A stretch of DNA of 49,114 nucleotides from Actinacidiphila acidipaludis (lineage in GTDB: Bacteria > Actinomycetota > Actinomycetes > Streptomycetales > Streptomycetaceae). Shown here one piece after another: positions 42,996 to 49,114 of the stretch. The notes below the pieces were generated by a model, which saw only the letters and a program-made list of their open reading frames with translations, did not search any database and had not been told where the DNA came from. Positions within the stretch are counted from its first letter, which is position 1; each line of letters begins with the position of its first letter. The stretch spans positions 1 through 49,114 of the forward strand of contig NZ_JAINZZ010000061.1 in the NCBI RefSeq assembly GCF_019890725.1, in the 5' to 3' direction. The position numbers were made by a program, and so were the translations under genes.

Positions 42996-43901
42996 ATGAC
43001 CAACCCCGCGAGGCCCTGGCGCGGAGTCCACGTCGCCACGGCCCTGCCGTTCCACGACGACCTGTCGGTGGACTACGACGCCTTCGCCGAGCACGTCCGG
43101 TTCCTGGCCGCCGGCGGCTGTGACGGCGTGACGCCCAACGGTTCGCTGGGCGAGTACCAGACGCTGACCGACGAGGAGCGCGCCCGCGTCGTCGAGACGG
43201 CCGTCCAGGCCGCGCCGGAAGGGTTCGGCGTGATGCCGGGCGTGGCCGCGTACGGCGCGCTGGAGGCCCGCCGCTGGGCCGAGCAGGCCGCCGAGGCCGG
43301 CGCCACCTCGCTGCTGCTGCTGCCGCCGAACGCCTACCGGGCGGAGCGCGCGGCCGTCGTGGAGCACTACCGCGAGGTCGCCAAGGTCGGACTGCCGATC
43401 GTGGCCTACAACAACCCGATCGACACCAAGGTCGACCTCACCCCCGAGCTGCTCGCGGAGCTCCACGGCGAGGGCACCATCGTCGGCGTCAAGGAGTTCA
43501 CCGGCGACGTCCGCCGGGCCTACCAGATCGCCGAGCTGGCGCCGGGCCTCGACATCCTCGTCGGCGCCGACGACGTCCTGCTCGAACTGGGCATGGCCGG
43601 CGCGGTCGGCTGGATCGCCGGCTACCCCAACATGATCCCGGCGAGCACCGTCGAGCTGTACCGCCTGGCCACCTCCGGCGACCCCGCCGACCTGGCCCAG
43701 GCGCTGCCGGTCTACCGCGACCTGCACCCGCTGCTGCGCTGGGACTCCAAGACGGAGTTCGTGCAGTCCATCAAGCTGTCGATGGACATCGCCGGGCTCA
43801 AGGGCGGCGTCTGCCGCCCGCCGCGCCTGCCGTTGTCGCCCGAGCAGACCGCGCGGATCACCGCCGACACCGAGGCCGTCCTCGCCAAGGGCTACCAGTG
43901 A
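42996..43901 (+). CDS. DHDPS-family lyase/deaminase, probable pyrroline-4-hydroxy-2-carboxylate deaminase
   Basis: 301 aa. Family hallmarks: GCDGVTPNGSLGEYQTLTDEE, Y138 (VAYNNP) and Schiff-base K166 (GVKEFTGD), in a (beta/alpha)8 barrel. In hydroxyproline catabolism such an enzyme converts 1-pyrroline-4-hydroxy-2-carboxylate to 2-oxoglutarate semialdehyde and ammonia. The presence of an epimerase and a D-amino-acid dehydrogenase in the same operon supports that reading over lysine biosynthesis. AAGGAG upstream of ATG 42996. Its stop overlaps the next start by four bases. Confidence 0.85.
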   Translation: MTNPARPWRGVHVATALPFHDDLSVDYDAFAEHVRFLAAGGCDGVTPNGSLGEYQTLTDEERARVVETAVQAAPEGFGVMPGVAAYGALEARRWAEQAAEAGATSLLLLPPNAYRAERAAVVEHYREVAKVGLPIVAYNNPIDTKVDLTPELLAELHGEGTIVGVKEFTGDVRRAYQIAELAPGLDILVGADDVLLELGMAGAVGWIAGYPNMIPASTVELYRLATSGDPADLAQALPVYRDLHPLLRWDSKTEFVQSIKLSMDIAGLKGGVCRPPRLPLSPEQTARITADTEAVLAKGYQ

Positions 43902-44899
43902 GGTCCCGCCGCACCTTCCACGCCGTCGACTCGCACACCGAGGGCATGCCCACGCGCGTCGTCGTCGGCGGGGTGGGCACCATCCCCGGCGCCACCATGG
44001 CCGAGCGCCGGCAGTGGTTCATGGACAACAGCGACGACGTCCGCACGCTGCTGATGTACGAGCCGCGCGGGCACGGCGCGATGAGCGGCGCGATCCTGCA
44101 GCCGCCGACCCGCCCGGACGCCGACTTCGGCGTGCTGTTCATCGAGGTCTCCGGCCTGCTGCCGATGTGCGGCCACGGGACGATCGGCGTGGCCACCGTG
44201 CTGGTCGAGACGGGCATGGTGCCCGTCACCGAACCCGTGACCACGATCCGGCTGGACACCCCGGCCGGGCTCGTCGTCGCCTCGGTGGCGGTCGAGGACG
44301 GCGCCGCGACCTCCGTCACCATCGAGAACGTGCCGTCCTTCGCGTACGCGCTGGACGCCAAGGTGGAGGTGCCCGGCTACGGCGAGGTCGGCTACGACCT
44401 GGCGTTCGGCGGCAACTTTTACGCGATCGTCGAACTCGGCGACCTGGGCCTGCCGTTCGACCGGGCGCGGGCCGGGGACCTGCTGTCCGCGGGACTGGCG
44501 ATCATGGACGCCGTGAACGCGGCGAACCTGCCGGTCCACCCCGAGCGTGACGACATCTCGGGCTGCCACCACGTCTACCTCAAGGCGCCCGGCTCCACCG
44601 CCGCCCTGTCGCGGCACGCCATGGCCATCCACCCCGGATGGTTCGACCGCTCGCCCTGCGGCACCGGCACCAGCGCCCGCATGGCGCAACTGCACGCCCG
44701 CGGCGAACTCGCCCTGGACCAGGAGTTCGTGAACGAGTCCTTCATCGGCACCCGCTTCACCGGACGCCTCCTCGGCGAGACCACCGTCGGGACGCACCCG
44801 GCCGTGCTCCCCTCCATCACCGGCCGCGCCTGGGTCACCGGGACCTCCCAGTTCCACCTCGACCCGACCGACCCCTTCCCCGCGGGATTCCTGCTGTGA
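43898..44899 (+). CDS. Proline racemase-family enzyme, probable 4-hydroxyproline epimerase
   Basis: 333 aa. Both catalytic cysteines of the proline racemase/hydroxyproline epimerase family are present: C91 (LLPMCGHGTIG) and C254 (DRSPCGTGTSA). This rules out the trans-3-hydroxy-L-proline dehydratase group, which has Thr at the second position. It should convert trans-4-hydroxy-L-proline to the cis-D isomer. GTG 43898 overlaps the previous stop (GTGA), and its own stop overlaps the GntR start by four bases. Confidence 0.88.
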   Translation: MRSRRTFHAVDSHTEGMPTRVVVGGVGTIPGATMAERRQWFMDNSDDVRTLLMYEPRGHGAMSGAILQPPTRPDADFGVLFIEVSGLLPMCGHGTIGVATVLVETGMVPVTEPVTTIRLDTPAGLVVASVAVEDGAATSVTIENVPSFAYALDAKVEVPGYGEVGYDLAFGGNFYAIVELGDLGLPFDRARAGDLLSAGLAIMDAVNAANLPVHPERDDISGCHHVYLKAPGSTAALSRHAMAIHPGWFDRSPCGTGTSARMAQLHARGELALDQEFVNESFIGTRFTGRLLGETTVGTHPAVLPSITGRAWVTGTSQFHLDPTDPFPAGFLL

Positions 44900-45576
44900 A
44901 CGTGCCCTCCACCCCCAACCTGCAGGCCCTCGGCCAGCGCGAGACGCTGCGCGAACGCGTCAGGGACGCGCTGCGGGCCGCCATCATCTCTGGCGAGCTG
45001 GAACCGGGCGTGGTCTACTCCGCGCCCACCCTCGGCGCGCGTTTCGGTGTCTCGCCCACCCCGGTTCGGGAGGCGATGCTGGACCTGACCAAGGAGGGCC
45101 TGGTCGTCGCGCAGCCCAACAAGGGCTTCCGCATCACCGAGGTCTCCGAGCAGGACCTGGACAACCTGGCCGCGGTGCGTCTGCTCATCGAACCGCCGAC
45201 GGTGCGTGACTGCGTGCCCGTGATCCCCGAGGAGGACTTCCCCTCCCTGCGGGAACTGGCCCAGGCCATCGTCGACGCGGTCGAGCGCGACGACCTGGTC
45301 GGCTACGTCCGGGCCGACCACGTCTTCCACCTGACCCTGCTCGGCTACAGCAACAACCGGCACCTGGTGGACGTCGTGTCCGACCTGCGCACCCAGACCC
45401 GGCTGCTGGGCCTGTCCCCGCTGCTGCAGAGCGGACAGCTGGGCCACTCGGCCGCCGAGCACCACGAGCTGATGGACCTCGTCGAGGCCCGGGACGGGAC
45501 GGCCGCCGAGGAGCTGATGCGCCGTCACATCGGGCACGTCCGCGGGCTGTGGGCGAGCGGCGCGGAGGAGTCGTGA
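44896..45576 (+). CDS. GntR family regulator (FadR/FCD type)
   Basis: 226 aa. N-terminal winged helix (LRERVRDALRAAIISGEL, SPTPVREAMLDLTKEGLV) and a C-terminal FCD helical domain with a likely metal site (DHVFHLTLL, HHELMDLVEARDG). Lies inside the catabolic operon and should respond to hydroxyproline or a breakdown product and repress the operon promoter at about 42940. GTG start overlaps the preceding stop; stop overlaps the next start. Confidence 0.92.
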   Translation: MNVPSTPNLQALGQRETLRERVRDALRAAIISGELEPGVVYSAPTLGARFGVSPTPVREAMLDLTKEGLVVAQPNKGFRITEVSEQDLDNLAAVRLLIEPPTVRDCVPVIPEEDFPSLRELAQAIVDAVERDDLVGYVRADHVFHLTLLGYSNNRHLVDVVSDLRTQTRLLGLSPLLQSGQLGHSAAEHHELMDLVEARDGTAAEELMRRHIGHVRGLWASGAEES

Positions 45577-46787
45577 GCACCGCACTCCAGGGAGCCGGCC
45601 CCGGGCCGACGCTCTCCCGGAGCGCGGACCTGGTGATCGTCGGCGCGGGCGTCGTGGGGGCGGCCGCCGCCTACTTCGCGGCGCTCGCCGGCCGGCGGGT
45701 GGTCGTCGTCGACCGCGGCGCCATCGCCGGCGGCACGTCCAGCGCGGGGGAGGGGAACCTCCTGGTCTCCGACAAGGAGGCCGGTCCCGAACTCGACCTC
45801 GCGCTGTACTCGCAGGCCGTCTGGCGCGAGGACCTCGCCGAGCACGCCGGCCTCTGGGAGTTCGAGGCCAAGGGCGGCCTGGTCGTCGCCGCGACCGAGC
45901 ACAGCGTCGCGGGGCTGCGGGAACTGAGCGTCCACCAGCGCGCGAGCGGCGTCGAGGTCCACGACGTCGGGCACTCGGCCCTGCACGAGTACGAACCGCA
46001 CCTGTCGAAGGACCTGGCCGGCGCCGCCTTCTACCCGCAGGACGCCCAGGTCCAGCCGATGCTGGTCGTCGCGCACCTGCTGCGCCTGGCCCGCGGCCTG
46101 GGCGCCACGGTACGCACCGGCACCGAGGTGACCGGGTTCCTGCGCAGCGGCGACCGGGTCACCGGCGTCCGCAGCACCGCGGGCGACATCCCCGCGGGCG
46201 CGGTCCTCAACGCGGCCGGCACCTGGGCCGGCGAGGTCGCGGCCCTGGCCCACGTGGCCGTCCCGGTGCGCCCGCGGCGGGGCTTCGTGCTCGTCACCGA
46301 GCCCATGCCGCCGCGCACCGTCCGGCACAAGGTCTACGCCGCCGAGTACGTCGGCGACGTCGCCAGCTCCGACGCCGCCCTGCAGACCTCCCCGGTGGTC
46401 GAGGGCACCGACAGCGGCACGATCCTCATCGGCGCCTCGCGTGAACGCGTCGGCTTCGACCGCACGGTGTCCGTGCCCGCGATCAGCACCCTCGCCGCCA
46501 AGGCCGTCGCGCTGTTCCCGATGCTGCGCGAGGTCCGGCTGATGCGCACCTACCACGGCTTCCGCCCGTACTGCCCCGACCACCTGCCGGTCATCGGCGC
46601 CGACCCGCGCGCCCCGGGGCTGTGGCACGCCTGCGGCCACGAGGGCGCCGGGATCGGCCTGTCCGCGGGGACCGGCAAGCTCATCGCCCAGGCGCTGACC
46701 GGCGGACAGCCGGACCTCGACCTGACGCCGTTCGCCCCCGACCGCTTCACCGACCGGACCCAGGACGCCGAGGAGGCCGTCTCGTGA
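45573..46787 (+). CDS. FAD-dependent D-amino-acid oxidoreductase (HcnC-like subunit)
   Basis: 404 aa DAO-fold flavoprotein. The ADP-binding loop GAGVVG (24-29) is in VIVGAGVVGAAAAYFAALAG, then AIAGGTSSAGEGNLL. The C-terminus has GLWHACGHEGAGIGLSAGTGKLI. It resembles HcnC and the catalytic subunit of heterotrimeric D-hydroxyproline dehydrogenases. It should oxidise cis-4-hydroxy-D-proline to the pyrroline. GTG start has GGAGGAG upstream and overlaps the GntR stop by four bases. Confidence 0.88.
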   Translation: MSTALQGAGPGPTLSRSADLVIVGAGVVGAAAAYFAALAGRRVVVVDRGAIAGGTSSAGEGNLLVSDKEAGPELDLALYSQAVWREDLAEHAGLWEFEAKGGLVVAATEHSVAGLRELSVHQRASGVEVHDVGHSALHEYEPHLSKDLAGAAFYPQDAQVQPMLVVAHLLRLARGLGATVRTGTEVTGFLRSGDRVTGVRSTAGDIPAGAVLNAAGTWAGEVAALAHVAVPVRPRRGFVLVTEPMPPRTVRHKVYAAEYVGDVASSDAALQTSPVVEGTDSGTILIGASRERVGFDRTVSVPAISTLAAKAVALFPMLREVRLMRTYHGFRPYCPDHLPVIGADPRAPGLWHACGHEGAGIGLSAGTGKLIAQALTGGQPDLDLTPFAPDRFTDRTQDAEEAVS

Positions 46788-47134
46788 CCTACCGGATGAC
46801 CTTCCGCGGTACTGATATCCCCGCTGAGCCGGGGCAGAGCGTCGGCGCGGCCCTGGTCGCGGCCGGGATCGTCGACTGGCGCACCACCCGCAAGGAGGGA
46901 CGGCCGCGCGGTCTGTTCTGCGGCATCGGCGTCTGCTTCGACTGCCTGATCACCGTCGACGGCACCCGGGCCGAACGGGCCTGCCTGATCCCCGCGGCCG
47001 ACGGCATGCGGCTGGGCGACGCCCTGGAGACCGGGGACGCTCTGGGGACCGGGGACGCCCTGGGGGCCAGCGACGACGGCCGCGACCGCGCCACGCACCA
47101 CGCAGAGGAGGACGGCGATGCCGCACACCCATGA
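46784..47134 (+). CDS. [2Fe-2S] subunit of D-hydroxyproline dehydrogenase (HcnA-like)
   Basis: 116 aa. Plant-type ferredoxin cysteines C46-x4-C51-x2-C54-x12-C67 (FCGIGVCFDC, RAERACL). The tail after about residue 75 is a low-complexity stretch with three GDAL units (about 47016-47062), a species-specific extension. Carries electrons between the flavin subunits. GTG start overlaps the preceding stop (GTGA); the gene overlaps the next by 17 bases. Confidence 0.88.
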   Translation: MTYRMTFRGTDIPAEPGQSVGAALVAAGIVDWRTTRKEGRPRGLFCGIGVCFDCLITVDGTRAERACLIPAADGMRLGDALETGDALGTGDALGASDDGRDRATHHAEEDGDAAHP

Positions 47135-48734
47135 CGTGACCGTCGTCGGGGCCGGCCCCGCCGGTGTCGCCGCGGCCGTCGAGGCCGCCGAGGCGGGACT
47201 GGACGTCGCCCTGATCGACGCCGCCGCCCAGCCCGGCGGCCAGTACTGGCGGCACTTCGACGAGGACCGCGCCCGCCCGGAGGACCGCCGCGGCCACCAC
47301 GGCTGGCCGGTCTTCACCGGTCTGCGCGACCGCCTGTACGTCCTGCGTGACGCGGGACGCGTCCACTACCTGCCGGGCCACCAGGTGTGGCTCGCCACCC
47401 GTGACGACGCCGGGACGTTCACCCTCCGCGTCACCCCCACGGTGCGGGACCCGGAACCGGCCGGCCCTGGCCACGGGGGCACCGGACACGACGGCCAGGA
47501 CCCCGTCGTCGCCCGCGCGCTGATCCTGTGCCCCGGCGGCTACGACCGCCAACTGCCCTTCCCCGGCTGGGACCTGCCCGGAGCCATGGCCGCCGGCGGC
47601 GTCCAGGCGCTGCTCAAGGGGCATCGCGCCCTGGCCGGGCGGCGCGCCGTCGTCGGCGGCACCGGGCCCTTCCTGCTGCCGGTCGCGAGCGGGCTCGCGC
47701 ACGCCGGTGCGCAGGTCGCGGCCGTCGTCGAGGCCAACGCCACGCTCGGCTGGCTGCGCGACCCGGTCGGCGCGGTGTCCGCCCCCGGCAAGGGAGTCGA
47801 GGCCGCGCAGTACGCGGCGACGCTCGCCCGCCACCGCATCCCGTACCGGACCAGGACCGTCATCCGCGCCATCCTCGGCGACGGCAGGGTCGAAGCGGTC
47901 CGGACCGTGAAGGTCGACCGCGAGGGCCGGCCGGCCGGACCCGAACGGGAGATCGCCGCCGACCTGGTGGCCCTGGGCTGGGGGTTCACGCCCTCGCTCG
48001 AACTGCCGCTCATGCTCGGCGCGGCCACCCGGCAGGACGTCGACGGCTCCCTCGTCGTGGAGGTCGACGATTTGCAGCGCAGCAGCGTCGACGGCGTGTA
48101 TGTCGCCGGCGAGGCAACCGGCGTCGGCGGCGCCGCCCTGTCCGTCAGCGAGGGCCGGCTGAGCGCCCTCGCACTGGCCGCCGCGCTCGGCCGCCCGCGG
48201 ATGGACCCCGGCACGAACGCGGACGCGGACAGGAACACGGAAGCGGCTGGGAACACGGACGCGGACGGAACCACGGACGGGAACACGAGCGCGGACAAGA
48301 GCGCGGCCTCTGGCGCGGCCGCCGACCCGGCAGGGATCCGCCGCGTCCAGGCCCGGATCCGGCGAGGGCGGCGGTTCGCCGCCGCCATGCACCGCACCTA
48401 CCCCGTGCCGGCCGCCTGGCCGCGGTCGCTGCCGGACGCCACCGTGGTGTGCCGGTGCGAGGAGGTCACCTACGGCGACCTGCGCCACGCCCACGCCGAG
48501 CTCGGCGCGACCGACGCCCGCACCCTGAAGATGCTGGCCAGGCCGGGCATGGGCTGGTGCCAGGGCAGGATCTGCGGATACGCGACCGCGGGCATCGCGG
48601 CGTGGCTGGACGGCAGGCGTCCCACCGCGGACGACCTGCTCCCCCTCTCCGGCCGCACCCCCGCGGTCCCGGTACGGCTCGGCGAACTCGCCGCCCTCGC
48701 CGAGACCGTGACGGCCGACCCGGCCGGCCCCTGA
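47118..48734 (+). CDS. FAD/NAD(P)-binding subunit with BFD-like Fe-S domain (HcnB-like)
   Basis: 538 aa. ADP-binding loop GAGPAG (11-16), a pyridine-nucleotide-disulfide-oxidoreductase core (GWGFTPSLELPLMLGAATRQ, VYVAGEATGVGG) and a C-terminal BFD-like domain with C445, C447, C481 and C486 (CRCEEVTYGDL, GWCQGRICG). Between about residues 366 and 406 lies a repetitive Asn/Thr/Asp/Ala insert (NADADRNTEA, DGNTSADKSA). This is the third subunit of the HcnABC-type dehydrogenase. Ends at a perfect 16-bp hairpin. Confidence 0.88.
   Translation: MPHTHDVTVVGAGPAGVAAAVEAAEAGLDVALIDAAAQPGGQYWRHFDEDRARPEDRRGHHGWPVFTGLRDRLYVLRDAGRVHYLPGHQVWLATRDDAGTFTLRVTPTVRDPEPAGPGHGGTGHDGQDPVVARALILCPGGYDRQLPFPGWDLPGAMAAGGVQALLKGHRALAGRRAVVGGTGPFLLPVASGLAHAGAQVAAVVEANATLGWLRDPVGAVSAPGKGVEAAQYAATLARHRIPYRTRTVIRAILGDGRVEAVRTVKVDREGRPAGPEREIAADLVALGWGFTPSLELPLMLGAATRQDVDGSLVVEVDDLQRSSVDGVYVAGEATGVGGAALSVSEGRLSALALAAALGRPRMDPGTNADADRNTEAAGNTDADGTTDGNTSADKSAASGAAADPAGIRRVQARIRRGRRFAAAMHRTYPVPAAWPRSLPDATVVCRCEEVTYGDLRHAHAELGATDARTLKMLARPGMGWCQGRICGYATAGIAAWLDGRRPTADDLLPLSGRTPAVPVRLGELAALAETVTADPAGP
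48216..48310 (+). repeat. Degenerate tandem repeat inside the HcnB-like gene
   Basis: Units like GGAACACGGACGCGGAC recur with variation, encoding a (N/T/D/A/G)-rich stretch between the flavin domain and BFD domain. It is likely a flexible linker made by slippage; the flanking domains are not interrupted in frame. Confidence 0.6.
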
Positions 48735-48748
48735 ACGCCGTAGCGCAC

Positions 48749-48784
48749 GACTGCCGTGGGCCGCCTACGCGGCCCACGGCAGTC
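48749..48784. terminator. Perfect 16-bp hairpin, bidirectional terminator
   Basis: GACTGCCGTGGGCCGC-CTAC-GCGGCCCACGGCAGTC, 16 perfect base pairs with a 4-base loop, between the converging hydroxyproline operon and rpoA. It starts 14 bases after the HcnB-like stop. Confidence 0.85.
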
Positions 48785-48855
48785 ATGACTGTTTGACTGA
48801 ACCGGCCGTGCGGTGCGGGAAGCGACTCCCGGCTCAGCGCGGCCCGGTTCAAGGT

Positions 48856-49114
48856 TCAGTACTGCTCGGTCTCCACGAAACCGGCGTCGCCGTCGTCGTC
48901 GGCGCCGAACGCGTCGGCCGCGGCAGTGGGGTCGAATCCGGGCGGGCTGTCCTTGAGGCCCATGCCCATGCCGGCCAGCTTCGCCTTGACCTCGTCGATC
49001 GACTTCGCACCGAAGTTGCGGATGTCGAGCAGGTCGGCCTCGGAACGGGCGACGAGCTCACCCACGGAGTGGACGCCCTCGCGCTTGAGGCAGTTGTAGG
49101 AGCGGACCGTGAGC
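48856..49114 (-). CDS. rpoA: RNA polymerase alpha subunit, C-terminal part (runs off the window)
   Basis: The last 86 codons of RpoA; the 5' part lies beyond the window end. The alpha-CTD is recognised by LTVRSYNCLKREGVHSVGEL, ADLLDIRNFGAKSIDEVKAK and LAGMGMGLKDSPPGFDP. The Streptomyces-type acidic tail ends FVETEQY. The alpha-CTD binds UP elements and activators. In most Streptomyces rpoA is directly followed by rplQ; here a terminator and a converging catabolic operon follow within about 70 bases, so this may be a second copy or a rearranged locus. Confidence 0.93.
   Translation of the reverse strand, partial: LTVRSYNCLKREGVHSVGELVARSEADLLDIRNFGAKSIDEVKAKLAGMGMGLKDSPPGFDPTAAADAFGADDDGDAGFVETEQY

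Noticed and set aside
48201..48330. Repetitive stretch read as a frameshift or insertion in the HcnB-like gene
   Set aside because: The frame stays open and both flanking domains are intact, so it is a linker repeat and not a lesion.
1..49114. CRISPR arrays, rRNA, tRNA or replication origin
   Set aside because: No regularly spaced repeats, no conserved RNA gene motifs other than the M-box, and no cluster of DnaA boxes were seen on either strand.

Overview
The window is high-GC actinobacterial DNA, most likely Streptomyces or a close relative. Codon third positions are strongly G/C, GTG starts and 4-base GTGA/ATGA overlaps are common, and there is a GH18 chitinase behind DasR-type operators. 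The last bases encode a Streptomyces-type RpoA C-terminus. No tRNA, rRNA, CRISPR array or intact insertion sequence was seen, but there are several eroded gene and transposase remnants.

Layout. 1-5.0 kb: MFS remnant, secreted chitinase (-), secreted FG-GAP repeat protein (+), then GNAT and quinone-oxidoreductase remnants. 5.0-9.1 kb: DUF2218 protein and methyltransferase (-) divergent from a TetR regulator, a Met/His-rich lipoprotein with a DUF6153-like protein behind a CsoR-like box, and an IS5-type transposase scar. 9.1-11.6 kb: a small unknown gene and a YtrA-type GntR/ABC operon. 11.8-15.1 kb: a magnesium module on the minus strand, with an M-box riboswitch, a possible short leader ORF, a soluble MgtE_N/CBS protein and an Nramp-related transporter. 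15.3-19.7 kb: SpoIIE-phosphatase remnant, GH15 enzyme / 41-aa microprotein / DedA operon, and a TetR regulator.

19.9-30.9 kb is the most interesting region: ten tightly packed plus-strand genes that look like an uncharacterised RiPP (ribosomally made, modified peptide) pathway. They encode a PhyH-type dioxygenase, a cobalamin-type radical SAM enzyme with a fused PqqD-like recognition region, a 41-aa acidic precursor-like peptide, a strong post-precursor hairpin, a second radical SAM enzyme with CX4CX2C spacing, two HprK-like P-loop proteins, an ABC exporter pair, an S9-type peptidase and a DUF6445-like oxygenase. Peptide modification, trimming and export can all be read from the gene content. 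Product and reactions are unknown.

31.2-42.9 kb: WD40 remnant, Rrf2/SDR pair with duplicated palindromic operators, two small unknown genes, a secreted GH130-type enzyme with a LacI-type palindrome upstream, a NarL/UhpB two-component system, a membrane protein, a methyltransferase and a frameshifted M24 peptidase. 43.0-48.7 kb: a compact hydroxyproline catabolic operon (deaminase, epimerase, GntR regulator, three-subunit D-hydroxyproline dehydrogenase) closed by a perfect 16-bp hairpin. The window ends in the 3' part of rpoA (-), which is not followed by rplQ as would be usual.
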